In this document: piece by piece, positions 26,290 to 36,847 of the stretch
Position numbering within the stretch: the stretch's first letter is position 1
Layout of the letters: every line of letters begins with the position of its first letter
NCBI RefSeq assembly: GCF_002865645.1
Contig: NW_020194663.1
Location: forward strand, 1 to 50,998
Direction: 5' to 3'
Length of the DNA stretch: 50,998 nucleotides
Origin: Hyaloscypha bicolor E
Taxonomy: Eukaryota; Ascomycota; Leotiomycetes; Helotiales; Hyaloscyphaceae
Notes under the pieces: model-generated
The model's database searches: none
Told to the model about the DNA's origin: nothing
Seen by the model: only the letters and a program-made list of their open reading frames with translations
Position numbers and translations under genes: made by a program

Positions 26290-28663
26290 TAGGGTTGGAA
26301 AAAATTTACATAATTAGATTATATTTAATGGGCTTGCTATTATTATATGCATAATTTTATATGTAATTTATGATTTTTAATGCAAATGACAGGTCACATG
26401 GCATGGTTTCAGGACTGAAGTTATACTTTTATTCCTCCCTCCCACTAATATCTCGTCAAAAAAAGTACTAATATCTTCCCAGCTATCCTCCTTATTATTA
26501 TCCTTAATAGGCTCGATTTCTACTAAATCATTCTCCTGATTTAGTAATAAATCTGCTATTAATTCTTCCAGAAGCTTTACTTCTTTATCTATTTCCTTTA
26601 TTACTATATATATTGACCTGTAATTAATATATATAAAATAGAGCTTATCTATAGTCTCGATTAATATTTGATTTCGCAGTTTTGACTATAGGAAGTTTAT
26701 AGTAGTAAAGGCTCGTTCGGAAGCAACTGAATTAGTAGTTATATATAAAAGATTAAGGGCTAGTTTTAATAATTCTAGAGACTTGGTTATCTACTATAAT
26801 TAGTATATAGATAATTAGAATATTAGTAACTTACTGAGATTTCCTAAAAGGGTATAAATTAACCAGAAAAGTGAGTCTAATAAGGGTTTAAAGAATGGAA
26901 ATTCCCTTGCTTTTTCTTATATTAGAAGAATTTATAGAAGCCCTTATTTCTAAGCTTTTCTAATATAAATCTATTAACTTATATAATAAACGAGTCTATA
27001 AGAATAATACTATAGTTCTCTAGAAGAAGTATATATACTACTAGGTAAATAGGTTAGAATTATATATTTATTTATATAATCTATTTACTTTTACTAATAT
27101 ATATATAGTAATTATTAACCTGCTCCTATTATAGTCTATTATTTTATATCCGGTATATTTAAAGTGAGTATTAATTACTATCTAATAAGGATATATCTTT
27201 CTAAGTATTAAGTAATTTAATTTGGATATCTTTTAGTATATATAAATAGACTTAAGAAGCCGTTCCAGGGCTTTATTCTTCTACTAATTATTATTATTAT
27301 AATAAAATATAGACTTAATTACTACTGGTTCTCGAGAATTATTATCTGGAAGTTTGGTATATATTTTTAAAGCTTTAAATAACTTATTAATAGAGGTAAT
27401 TTAATATACTTGTATATTCTAGTATATTAGAATAATTATAATTAAGGTAATAATTTCTCTATACTTCTTTATAGCTTCTCGTAAATATACTAATTACTTA
27501 TCTAATTTCGAGAATACGGTAATAATCTTATTAGAGAAGCTATTAAAGAAGGTACCGGTTATAGTAATAATTTGGTTTTAGAAGAGGTCTTTATCTAGAA
27601 AGAGAATATCTTTAAAAATTAGTTGAATTCTGTAAGAATTATACGGTATAGAAATAATATAAGAAGCTTCTAGTTACTTAATAAGATTAGATTATACTTT
27701 TCTTTATATATTATAAGTATTAGAGGAGAAAGCAGTCTATTAATTAAGATAATCTCTTATAATCTCCTTTATATTCTTAATTATATTCTTAATTATCTAA
27801 GCTACTCCTGCCTTTATAGTACTAATTCTAATTAAATTCTAATAATATAATATACTATTTACTAGAAATAATATATTTTCGATATATACCTTACTAATAT
27901 TCGAAGAACTATTAGTAATAATTTGAATATGAGATACCGTATCTGTAATAAGCTATACTTTGGCTTTGATTTTATTATAGCAGGAGGAAAGGAGGGGCCT
28001 AGCAAGGGTCTTGCGATTCGGAGCTTTAAAGCCTACTTTCAGGTAGAAGGCTCTCTATTCGGGGGTTTCGAATTGAGAGAAACTGAAAGTAGAGATATAA
28101 ATAGTAAGCGCAAATAGCTCCTCTATAGTAGACTCCTTAATCAAAAAATGACTAGCCACAGAAGGCTGTTTTCTCTTTTTCAATACCAAATCAATATGAT
28201 TATCCTCTCGGTACTTCTTCTAACCTTCGCAAATCTTCAAATAAGGGGCCTGATTCGTAGTAATATTCCAAGCCTTGGGAGCGGCCGTATAGTACTTGCA
28301 TTGGCCCTTTTTTGTCAGAAGCCCATATCCGGGGGTAGGATAAATAAAGGTAAATTGAGTAGTAGTAAGCGTATCGCCGTGAGCACCATTAGCATTAGTT
28401 GCAGGCGGCATAGTGGTATTGATAGTGGTATTGATGGTGGTGTTAATGGAGGTGATTTTGGTAGTGATTTTACTAATATGCAGGAAGGATGGTTCTGTAA
28501 AGTGGGAGAAGTGTATATCACGTGCATTAATTTCTAGCCCTGTGATTGGTCCAAATCAAAACCTCCATTGGACCCATATAATATATCGCATATTGGGCTC
28601 AAGAGCATTATTTATACGTATATCTTAATAGGGTAGGGATTATATATAATTATCCGCCCCCTA
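26290..28663 (-). mobile_element. hAT-family DNA transposon relic
   Basis: An exact 8-bp duplication GGTTTCGG lies at 26282-26289 and 28664-28671, the duplication length typical of hAT elements. The 2374-bp interior begins TAGGGTTGG and its other end reads TAGGGGGCGG inward, so the short terminal repeat is imperfect. The minus strand encodes a degenerate transposase. Near 26,540-26,745 it reads NSVASERAFTTINFL followed by KLRNQ and KLYFIYIN, the conserved C-terminal hAT dimerisation region. A 63-codon open start region lies at 28220-28411. Several stops interrupt the frame. It sits about 340 bp upstream of the membrane-protein pseudogene's start codon. Confidence 0.85.
28220..28411 (-). pseudogene. 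5' end of hAT transposase open reading frame
   Basis: Starts MPPATNANGAHGDTLTTTQF and stops after 63 codons. The same coding sense continues in other frames towards the SERAF dimerisation block at 26.7 kb. This part is less AT-rich than the middle of the element. Its N-terminal position would suit a DNA-binding region but no zinc-finger cysteines are legible in this stretch. Confidence 0.5.
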
Positions 28664-28671
28664 GGTTTCGG

Positions 28672-29388
28672 AGGGAAAATGCAAGGCTTCCACACTGCAC
28701 ACTCGCTTCCTGCTGTGACTCGGTTTTAATTGCCTAATTAGGAGTTGTTTGTGATGCGACTTTCCTTCTTTCTCCACCTCCAACAAGCCCCAACGGCACT
28801 TCCCATCGAGGTGTTTCTCCAACAGTAATCGTGCAAGGCTGACAGGTACAGTGCCAGGAGAACTTAGTGTTGAGGCGAGCTATATTTGTTCATGTTCCCT
28901 TTCAAGTTGCTGAAAGTCACCATGAAAATAACAAGTGAATATCACACGCCAATCCTGACATGAAAGAAAATCTGTTTCCGTTTGGAAAGGTGAGCACGGC
29001 TGGTTTATCGGCATTGCTGGGTGAGCTAAGGTGAGTGGGGTGGACGCGAGGGTGGACAACAGGTGAGAACGAGTGAGCCTGGGTGTGAGCCTAGACCAGA
29101 GCGAGTGGGGGCTATTCCGACCCCTCGGCTACACTTACTGCTATTCCAGCTAAAATTAAATGATGGCGCAAGGATTGCTAAGGAGCTTCGTCGCCCACTC
29201 CGCTCACCGATATGCCCAAGGCGGAGCCTAGATGCCCAAGGCTGCGTCTTGATGTTACATACATCAATCGTTGGAGCCAGGGGAACCACCAAGGAAACTG
29301 GAAGATACCCCAGATATCTGCCAGCTTCTCGGGGCAACGAGCTGCCATAGCATCATCTCCATATTCTCGTTTTATTCAAGTTCACGAT
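28672..29388. other. intergenic, no gene recognised
   Basis: Normal base composition, with G-rich stretches near 29,030-29,110 (several GTGAGTG/GCGAG-like units) and a small near-duplicate ATGCCCAAGGC at 29212 and 29232. Overlapping open frames on both strands here (about 29,026-29,350) have no recognisable protein character. Confidence 0.5.
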
Positions 29389-30250
29389 ATAGATCTTTTA
29401 TCGGCTCTAGGCCTTGCTGCTAATATTCTGCAGTTTGTTCAATTCGCCTTCGGACTCCTAACCAACGCCCAAAGAATCCATCTCTCAGGACCCAGTCCGT
29501 CCAGCGAAGAACAGCCTGTTGAGGGGATACATGCGAGGCTTCTAGACTTCAAGAAAGACGCTGTTGCAAGGAAGGCCTCATAGCTACAATGCGGATGAAG
29601 CCGTCTTTCAATCGTCGAGGTACTCCGTTGCGTTAGCAGAACTCGTAGAGGAATGACAAGAATACTGCAAAAAGCTCCTGGGCATTACTCGTAAGCTGCA
29701 GGTCAAAGATGGCATAAAAGCAAGATGGTGGAAGAGTTTTGAAATGGCACTGTACGAGACCTGGAAGAAGGAAGATATTGAAAGTCTCAAAAGCCGAATA
29801 CGTGATTGTCAGACAGAGATAGTCATGCATCTCTGCCGCATCTCCAGGTAAGTGAAATTCCGAATCGAAGCCATATTGTCGCACTGACTGTAACTGTAGC
29901 GAGAACGCGCAGATATCGACTGTCCAACTGCGGCAATTGATAGATGAAACAGATTTGACCCGCTCAGAGAGGATACAGCAATTTGACAGACTTGACAAAA
30001 GACTAACGGCAATAGGCGACGAGATAGAGCTGATCACCAAAAAGGTCATTAAACCCGATGACTCTGGTATCGCTCGGGCCTTTATCAAAGACGAGTTGCA
30101 AATATTGACGGCCAATGTCTCTGAACTTTCACTCCTGGAACGAAAATTCTCCAGAGAGGAGAGAATTCTTGCAAATTTGAATTTCGACCAAAGACCCTCC
30201 AGGCACGACGTCATCGCAGAGGCCACCCTTACAAAATCAAGTAGCAGATA
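29389..30250 (+). pseudogene. N-terminal domain of a fungal NLR/STAND-type protein, degraded
   Basis: The peptide DLLSALGLAANILQFVQFAF matches the well-known N-terminal helical domain that opens many fungal NACHT, ankyrin and hydrolase proteins (normally starting MD.LSALGLAANILQF). Here the expected ATG reads ATA (29389-29391). The frame shifts by one base at about 29,580, then hits TGA at 29654-29656 inside LVEE-stop-QEYCKK. It continues through KARWWKSFEMALYETWKKED to a clean 52-bp intron (29848-29899) and on through RLTAIGDEIELITKK and PSRHDVIAEA. It then dissolves near 30,225-30,250 without any downstream nucleotide-binding or effector domain. Start loss, nonsense and frameshift mark a pseudogene; the ATG-to-ATA change fits RIP-type G-to-A. 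Confidence 0.75.
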
Positions 30251-30534
30251 GAGGAATAACTGAGTGCAATATCTTGGATACCTTCGTCTACCGTGTGTTC
30301 TAATTAAATTCGACCTACGCAAACAGTACTATTGCCCCCATAAGTGGGATGTCATCTCGGCCAAAAAAATCTACACAATTCATATCAGCTCTCTACACGC
30401 ACTTTTTGATATGACTCTCACTTACCAGCAGAGGTCTAGTCTCTAGTCTGCAGCTGGCTTTCCCAGACTCACAGACTCTGTACATGTATTTTTGATTTGC
30501 TCCGCCAGTGTCCAATTTTCTGCCGCAAAACATC

Positions 30535-30921
30535 TCACTTCGAGGTAGGCGTGAGCTTACTGTCGCCAACTGCGGCGACATTCTCCGTCATGAGAACTTC
30601 AAACTCTGCGGGATGATAATTGGCGATTTGGTGATACGCGGGAGGTGAGTATTCGGATTCCGAAGCTACATTATCAAAGGGGTATCGCGACGGATGAGGT
30701 GAGTTTGAATACCTTGTGAAGTTAGTAAAAGTTGTTACCTATTAACGCACAGTACCTTACATCTTTGTGTTCATATTGTATTCGACTCGTCCAAGGTCAT
30801 AGGTTGACTTGTTGGCTGTCGCCGAGAGAGACTGTTGGTCCCCTTTTTTAGATTTTGCTTGAACGTGTTTGGAAGTGTGGGCCACTGCGATTACTACGGC
30901 AAGAATAATAAGGGATGCCAT
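30535..30921 (-). CDS. small single-pass membrane protein with a PPAY motif (two exons)
   Basis: Exon 1 is 30761-30921 and exon 2 is 30535-30712, joined across a 48-bp intron (30713-30760; donor GTAAGG, branch-like TACTAAC, acceptor CACAAG). The spliced product is 112 residues with no internal stop. It starts with a hydrophobic segment (MASLIILAVVIAVAH) acting as a signal peptide or anchor, then a basic KSKKGD stretch. A polar tail follows, with SEYSPPAYHQIANY; PPAY is the PY-motif type bound by WW domains of Nedd4/Rsp5 ubiquitin ligases. I do not recognise the family. Each exon is short, so simple open-frame scans would miss it. The intact intron and frame argue it is real, but a missing upstream exon cannot be excluded. 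Confidence 0.55.
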
Positions 30922-31152
30922 TTCGGGGGTTGAGCGTGAGCGTGAGTTTGAGTCTCTAAATTGGATACAGAAATGATCAAGTATACAAACAAAAAGTTTC
31001 TGCTCAACATGAAATCTATTCTACATATATACATCTATAACCATTAACCATTAACCATTGCTTTCCAAGCCTACCAGCGCTGATGCTATGACAATTACGA
31101 CTGCAATGTGGCGCTGCGCCCTCGTAAACGTATTCCGAATTTTACTTTCGTT

Positions 31153-31198
31153 CACTCAGCCTTGTTCGGAACCTGGTTATTGACTTACAGGGGGCGTA
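31153..31198 (+). repeat. 46-bp direct repeat, copy 1
   Basis: Shares CACTCAGCCTTGTTCGGAAC and GACTTACAGGGGGCGTA with 32372-32417, same total length, with a few substitutions between. Confidence 0.75.
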
Positions 31199-32029
31199 TT
31201 CGCTTCGGCGACAAGGCGTACTTCCTTAGTCACGTCTACTATTAGAGGCTAGTGCTTACTTTACCCCAATCTTACATCGAATTCGTTCTCGGCAACGGGA
31301 CTTCCCTACTTCCTTAGCCCGAGCTAGAGTATTTGGAATTAAGCCTGAACCCTCAAAAAAATACGGTCCCACCCCTACACGCGCTAGCCCCTTCCCGCCC
31401 TAGCCCCCCACCCCCTGCGCCCTCGCCAAACCGGCCGCCCGCGCAATCACCCCTCCCGCCCCGCGCCCCGCACCCACCCCAAAAATTATCGTACGGGCCT
31501 AAAAATTTGAGATTCTGAAAGCGCACACGCGGTTTCACGATCCTAGAACCAAAAATCAGTCAAAACGGCCTGTGGGGGCGGCCAAAAAGTGCTGTTCTTT
31601 CGCGCGCGAGGGCGGGGGCTTCAGGGTGCTAAGCGAGCCCTGGAGCGGGCGCTGCACCCCTCTAACTTACCCCCTTATTGCATAGCCATAACTTTAGCAG
31701 GAGTAATCGTAAAAACAAAAGGACTTTAGATTCTGAAAGAGCAGAAGCTAGTAGTGATTTTGAACTGCGGCTTGTACTTAATATTATTAAATATTGGCCG
31801 CCGTAGGCGGCCGAGAAAAAAAATCGGATTTACGCGTATAGCACTTTAAGCGAGACGCGCCCATTAACCCCCCTTGGCCAGGCAAACAACCACCTTATCT
31901 CCGCTCCCTTAGCGTATTTTGGGACCGTAATTTTCCTGTCGTGAATGTCCTTTCTGCGGTAGTGGGGCCCATACAAAATTGCGGTGGAAAGGGCGTGAAC
32001 GGGTAGGAAATCGAAAAAAATACGGTCCC

Positions 32030-32059
32030 AAGGTGCGGTCCCAAGTGAGACCGCACCTT
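32030..32059. repeat. perfect 11-bp stem hairpin
   Basis: AAGGTGCGGTC (32030-32040) and GACCGCACCTT (32049-32059) are exact reverse complements around an 8-base loop. It lies inside the TACGGTCCCA repeat cluster; a terminator-like role is not implied in a fungal nuclear genome. Confidence 0.7.
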
Positions 32060-32371
32060 TCCCCCCACCCCCCACACCGCGTTCTGGCCTTATCCCCGAT
32101 CATGTGCCTGTATTAAGGGCACCTCAAACTTCTTTTGTTTTTATTTATCTACTCTTCATATATAATTCTTAATTACTTTAAAGTTTATAAGCTTATAGTA
32201 CTATATTAAGACTTCAAGTTATGCCTTGAATTGAGCGGGTGCACGTGATTTCTCTCATTGGCTGGACTAAGCGAGCCGCGATTTTAGCGTGTTTTGAGAC
32301 CGTATTCTTTCAGGAAGAATATTACTTCTATTCCTAAGTTTCCCGTCTGTTAGTCTAGCCATCCAGTCATC

Positions 32372-32417
32372 CACTCAGCCTTGTTCGGAACCTGTTTGCC
32401 GACTTACAGGGGGCGTA
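32372..32417 (+). repeat. 46-bp direct repeat, copy 2
   Basis: Second copy of the repeat at 31153-31198, about 1.2 kb downstream in the same orientation. Confidence 0.75.
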
Positions 32418-32741
32418 ATGCACATTCTTCGCTCCGCAACGACAAACCCCACAATCCTCTGGGGTTGCATCGATATGTTTGAAATTTCGATATTATTTGG
32501 AAGTGTATTATTACTAACGAATAAACGGGGAAGAGAGGGGCATTTCCGATATCTATTCATCTGCATAGGACGTCACACGTTCATTTCCGAGATCCGTGTT
32601 GTGCTGCTGCGATTGGGGTTTGCAGCCAGCTAAGTAACAAAATAAGGCGGTCCCGTACTCATACGTCAAGTGATACGTCCCCTGTCGTTGCTAAGTCCGT
32701 CAACACTGCGATCAAGGAAATTGAGCATGCTCAGTTGTTTG

Positions 32742-32750
32742 TATAAGTAA
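32742..32750 (+). promoter_or_regulatory. possible TATA box of the lipase gene
   Basis: TATAAGTAA lies 59 bp upstream of the lipase start codon, within the usual fungal range. Sequence match only. Confidence 0.35.
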
Positions 32751-32800
32751 TTGTTCATGATTCGGAATGAGCACTTCAACCATTCTAATCATTAGTCGAG

Positions 32801-34300
32801 ATGAAACTTTCAATCATATCTAGTTCACTAGCTAGCATTGCGCTATCATTACTCCCCAGCATCAACGCTCAAAGCTCCCTTCCAGCTCTAAAACAAAGCA
32901 ATACCTGCACAGAAACATGCCAAGAACTCGTACCACTCGGCATCGAGTTCGAGCATGATTCTCATGCACATACCCCACGGGACGACTTTTACAGCATTCC
33001 GACCAACTTCACATCCTCCATGAAACCAGGCATCCTTCTCCGCGTGGAGACTCACACCAATCTCGCCAACTACACTGTTCCATCCAGTTTAACGATGTCT
33101 CGCATTATGTACACATCCAAGAGCCTCAACGGAACCGTGGTACCCGTTTCTGCTTTTGTCCTCTGGCCATATGCTCCTTTCGAATACACTAAGAACAGCA
33201 AAGCGAGCAATCCAACCAAATTCCCTTTGGTGGCATGGGCCCACGGCACTTCTGGCCAATTCGTGGATTGTGCTCCGAGCAATTACCGATCTCTGCAGTA
33301 TCATTTCATGACTTCCTATTCCATCGCAATGGAGGGGTTCGCTGTCGTTGCAACGGATTATGCCGGGCTTGGGGTCACGACTTTACCGAACGGAGAACAA
33401 TCACACGCCTGGCTTGCAGGTCCTGCTGGAGCTAATGACGTCGCATATGCTATTGAAGCGGTTAGAAAGGCTTTCCCAGCTCAGTTGGAGACAGATGGTT
33501 CATTCGTAACCATGGGCCATTCTCAGGGTGGTAATGTCGCCTGGGCGTTTGCAGAGCGTCAAGCAAAATCACCCGTGCCCGGATATCTTGGTACCATTTC
33601 CATATCCCCGCCGACCAGAATCGTTGAGTTGGTGAATTCAGCCTTGAATTTGCTAGCGACTACATCAATCACTTCCCTTCCAGTTTGGCCTCCGGTCGTG
33701 GCTACTCTTCAGCCCAATATCATCGCATCAATCACAGCTGTCTACCCAGCCTACAACTTCTCAGGCATGACTCCTCTGTCATACGACCGTTGGAATAAGG
33801 TGCTTAAGCCGCTCCAAGGCTGTACACCAACAAGTGGTAGAGCATTCGCCGACGTTCCTCTTGCTCAGCTTGCTCACCCAGGATGGACCAACAACACCTA
33901 CGTCCAACAATGGCAAGACGCTGTCGCCGTATCTGGGAAGAAATTCCAAGGTCCCCTCCTCATAATTGCTGGAGACGAAGACGTGATTCCCATCACAGAC
34001 GGTGGGGTTCTCCAAGAGAGTGTCAGTGCGAGCTGCAAAGCAAGTCATGACCAGAGTTTGGAGGTGGTCACGTATGCTGCTATGCAGCATTTCCCTGTCA
34101 TCCAGGCTAGTCGTATAAAGTGGATGAATTGGATCAAGGCAAGGTTCAACGAGAATACCAATTCTAACAAGAAGGTAACAGTGTGTGGAAAGCAAAGTGA
34201 GGTCCAAGGCTTCAACTCAAACTATACTGTGCAGGGTACGACACCGAACTGGCTAGTAGATTGGGTCACCCCTCTCGAGGGCTGGAAACTAGCGCTGTAG
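32801..34300 (+). CDS. secreted lipase, alpha/beta hydrolase of the LIP (CAL-A-like) family
   Basis: A single uninterrupted 499-residue frame. Residues 1-23 form a signal peptide (MKLSIISSSLASIALSLLPS...INA), so the enzyme should be secreted and hydrolyse lipid esters outside the cell. The nucleophile elbow GHSQGG places the catalytic Ser at 241. The probable acid is Asp392 (or Asp394) in AGDEDVIPI and the histidine is His430 in MQHFPV, the expected order for the fold. AHGTSG near residue 149 fits the oxyanion-hole loop. Several NxT/NxS sites suggest N-glycosylation. The length suits the secretory lipase family typified by Candida antarctica lipase A and the Candida LIP proteins. There is no intron and no frame damage, although genes on both sides are broken. 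Substrate range cannot be read from sequence. Confidence 0.9.
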   Translation: MKLSIISSSLASIALSLLPSINAQSSLPALKQSNTCTETCQELVPLGIEFEHDSHAHTPRDDFYSIPTNFTSSMKPGILLRVETHTNLANYTVPSSLTMSRIMYTSKSLNGTVVPVSAFVLWPYAPFEYTKNSKASNPTKFPLVAWAHGTSGQFVDCAPSNYRSLQYHFMTSYSIAMEGFAVVATDYAGLGVTTLPNGEQSHAWLAGPAGANDVAYAIEAVRKAFPAQLETDGSFVTMGHSQGGNVAWAFAERQAKSPVPGYLGTISISPPTRIVELVNSALNLLATTSITSLPVWPPVVATLQPNIIASITAVYPAYNFSGMTPLSYDRWNKVLKPLQGCTPTSGRAFADVPLAQLAHPGWTNNTYVQQWQDAVAVSGKKFQGPLLIIAGDEDVIPITDGGVLQESVSASCKASHDQSLEVVTYAAMQHFPVIQASRIKWMNWIKARFNENTNSNKKVTVCGKQSEVQGFNSNYTVQGTTPNWLVDWVTPLEGWKLAL

Positions 34301-35572
34301 AATTTTCTAGGCCTTTTTTGAGTGGTTATATGGGTGTATATCGGAGTGGTAATAACTGCATTTGATGGAGCAAAATATTGTATACTAGTTTGAATTTGAT
34401 AGTATTTGAAGTACGTAAGGTGCTGTATAGAGATACTTAAAAGATACTTGTCTTTGGAGACGCATTCAAGCAAGTATGTGATATATTGCTATACTCCCCG
34501 TCGGCGAGCAAGGTTGGCGTGGGTTAGAGCTAGAGGTGCGCCTGCGGCTCGGGGACAAGCAGATCGCTTCATCTTGAACTAGTATTACAACTAGTTGAGA
34601 GAGGAGGCGAGGATCAATTTGATATTGTGTACTAACGTTAGCGGGTAAGTAAGAAGGTTTAAGTAAAAGCGCCGTAATAGCGTTATCTTATATACTTATT
34701 ACCTTAATCGTATTTAAAGAAATATTATTATTAAAACTCGAATATGACATTGTAAGTAAGTAAGTAAAAATTAATTAATTTAATATAAAAGATATAATAT
34801 AATAAGTAAGAATAAGAATTAAATATAAAGTATATATTATTTAAAGTAATTATATATTTAAAGTAAAGTTATATATTAATAATTAAGTTAATATAAAGAA
34901 GCTTAAAAGTTACTTAAAAGAAATATATATATGTAATTAATTAAAAGCAAAAAATCTTTATTATAATATATAACAAGATCTTTTTAAAGACCAAGTATAA
35001 GAAATTCTTTGTATTACTAGCTTAGTAGATCGGAATTCCTATAATAAAAAGCAGAGGACTAAAAGCAGATAGGGATAATAGAGATAAACAGCGAGAGCGG
35101 GCGTGAGAAAGGGGGCTTAAGGGCAAGAATCGCGATAGAGAGGAGAATTAGGATTACGTTACAAGGTAGAATTCCAACTCCACCCCTGTAATAGCATTGA
35201 TATACAACATCATGATAATAAGTTTGGGGGGCCATCTTGGTACCAGGAGCCTATCACGGGCCACTGGACCCATTCTGGCTCCCCTGAATTTTTCTCGCCA
35301 AGAGTTGACCCTCTCGACAGCCGTGCGGCCGGAGACAGTCACAATCCAAGCAAGAGGGGTGAGCGGAAGTAATGTAGTTGAGTGCGTACGAGAAGGCTGC
35401 TGAGGAAGGGTAAGGTTGAGGTGAAGCGAGGGTGAGTAGAGCGGCGATGGGGTCACGTGCACGGTGGCTTCGCGCCCGCAAAGTGAGGTGAGGATTGGCG
35501 CGAAACAACGGGCTATTTCATAGCACTAACAAAGTAACGAAATCTTCGGCTACGTTTTAAAGCTTACCAGGT
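34301..35572. other. intergenic with an AT-rich repeat patch
   Basis: From about 34,690 to 35,035 the sequence is AT-rich and CpA-poor like the RIP block, with a short GTAA tandem (GTAAGTAAGTAAGTAA at 34,752). The rest has normal composition. No gene is supported; overlapping short frames near 35,150-35,510 look accidental. Confidence 0.5.
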
Positions 35573-36847
35573 ATGCTTCGTTTTCAAGTTGCTGTAACTT
35601 TGTTTCTTTTCATTTGTTCGACCATGGGTAAGGGACAAAATGATTGTAACACCAGCTCGACTTAGTCACTGACTTCCTCCAGGCCAGGCCATTACACCTT
35701 TTGCTAGACCCACAGCCACTGCCTGCCAGTATTCCAACTGTTCTGTTTCTGCGACTCGTGGCGAGAAATTTGGTTGGGAGCAAAAAAATTTCAACACTAC
35801 CATCGTCGCAGCGACTGTGGTAACAATAGTAAACACAAATTTGCAAACGTCGAGGTTGACTACGATATTCAATGCGCTGCTAGCTGGCTACACTTTACCG
35901 CCAACAAACTCCGACGGAACGGTAATACAGAGAATAACCTATACAACACTCGGCCAGGTCCTGACAACCGAGCTGTAAGCGCAACCCTTTCTTCTCTTTG
36001 TCTCAATGCCTCCATCATTTTCTAAATTAAACTTAGAGCGTTTCCTTCGTCATTTTGCGTATATGTGGACGCTTACACCTGGAACGGTACCTTGGCTACT
36101 AATAGCACAACATGTCTCACCGCAGACACGCCATCGACAGGCCACTTTACCACTTTTCCTTCTCAACCGCCTATAGCATTCCCCACCTATGAATCTGGAA
36201 CACTCATCATCACCAACGACATATAAGGCTCTTACTTCTCGCCAACTACGGGTGTCATTGAATTAGCGGACTTTGCTCCATTCTATACAGACGTAGCCCC
36301 GCTCAGAGATTGTTGGATAGCAGTCACTTCGCCGTTTATCCCGCATTGGACAGCGCAGTTCTTGACGCATACTTCTACTTCTTTCGAAAGTAACGGCGAT
36401 GTTTCAACTTCATCTGCTGCTCCTGCTATATCACCTCCTCCACCTGCTCCATCTAGTGGCCCCAGTCCTCAACTGCCAGTTGGGCAGACATTCTCGCCGC
36501 CATCGCTTCCAGAAAACTCAGAACCCTCCTCACTCTCTTCAAGTTCATATCAATTACCACCAACGGCCCAATCTACAAATCCGACGACACCCGTATCTAA
36601 GCTTTCCTTATCAACAAACGGTGTCCCACCGGGGTCCACACCACAGCAAAGCACGCTGGAATTAGGCGGTAGTGCAGTAGTAACATCTACTGGTGTTACG
36701 AATGGTGTTAGTTTCCCGAATATCTATACCACCACTGTCCCTAGCACTAGTCAGTTGGTGACGAGTAACGGAACCTTGGTTGCTCAACTGTATGGGTTTG
36801 TAAGAGTTCTGGCTATAATAAGGCTTAGCATTCTTCTTTATATATAA
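35573..36847 (+). pseudogene. secreted Ser/Thr/Pro-rich protein gene with one nonsense codon
   Basis: Start ATG 35573 begins a signal peptide (MLRFQVAVTLFLFICSTMG). Exons 35573-35627, 35683-35974 and 36037-36847 join across introns of 55 and 62 bp with GT..AG ends and consistent phases. The mature part has a folded-looking cysteine-containing region (CQYSNCSVSA, FCVYVDAYTWNGTL), followed by a long Ser/Thr/Pro-rich linker (APAISPPPPAPSSGPSPQ) like that of cell-wall or GPI-linked fungal proteins. A TAA at 36224-36226 (...TNDI-stop-GSYFSPTTG...) interrupts an otherwise open frame and fits CAA to TAA of RIP type. The C terminus runs into AT-rich DNA at about 36,840, so it may be truncated. Family not recognised. 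Confidence 0.65.

Larger units (their letters stand above)
31000..32740. repeat. repeat cluster with GC-rich core, inverted motifs and direct repeats
   Basis: No gene is evident. A cytosine-rich tract (31,370-31,490) and a GC-rich stretch (31,570-31,680) contrast with an AT-rich patch (32,140-32,230). The motif TACGGTCCCA occurs at 31,361 and 32,020 and, in the opposite orientation with one change in one copy, at about 31,918 and 32,290. Two 46-bp direct repeats (31153-31198, 32372-32417) flank the cluster. This resembles overlapping small transposons such as MITEs, but no family was identified. Confidence 0.5.

Noticed and set aside
29026..29350. Overlapping ~100-codon frames on both strands
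   Set aside because: Arise from G-rich low-complexity DNA; no domain, no intron logic, and they end just before the NLR-type pseudogene.
31333..31538. Proline-rich (+) and glycine-rich (-) frames
   Set aside because: Both are translations of the same C-rich tract; typical low-complexity artefact.
31830..32103. Three overlapping minus-strand frames of 60-81 codons
   Set aside because: They coincide with the TACGGTCCCA repeat cluster and hairpin; repeats, not protein constraint, explain them.
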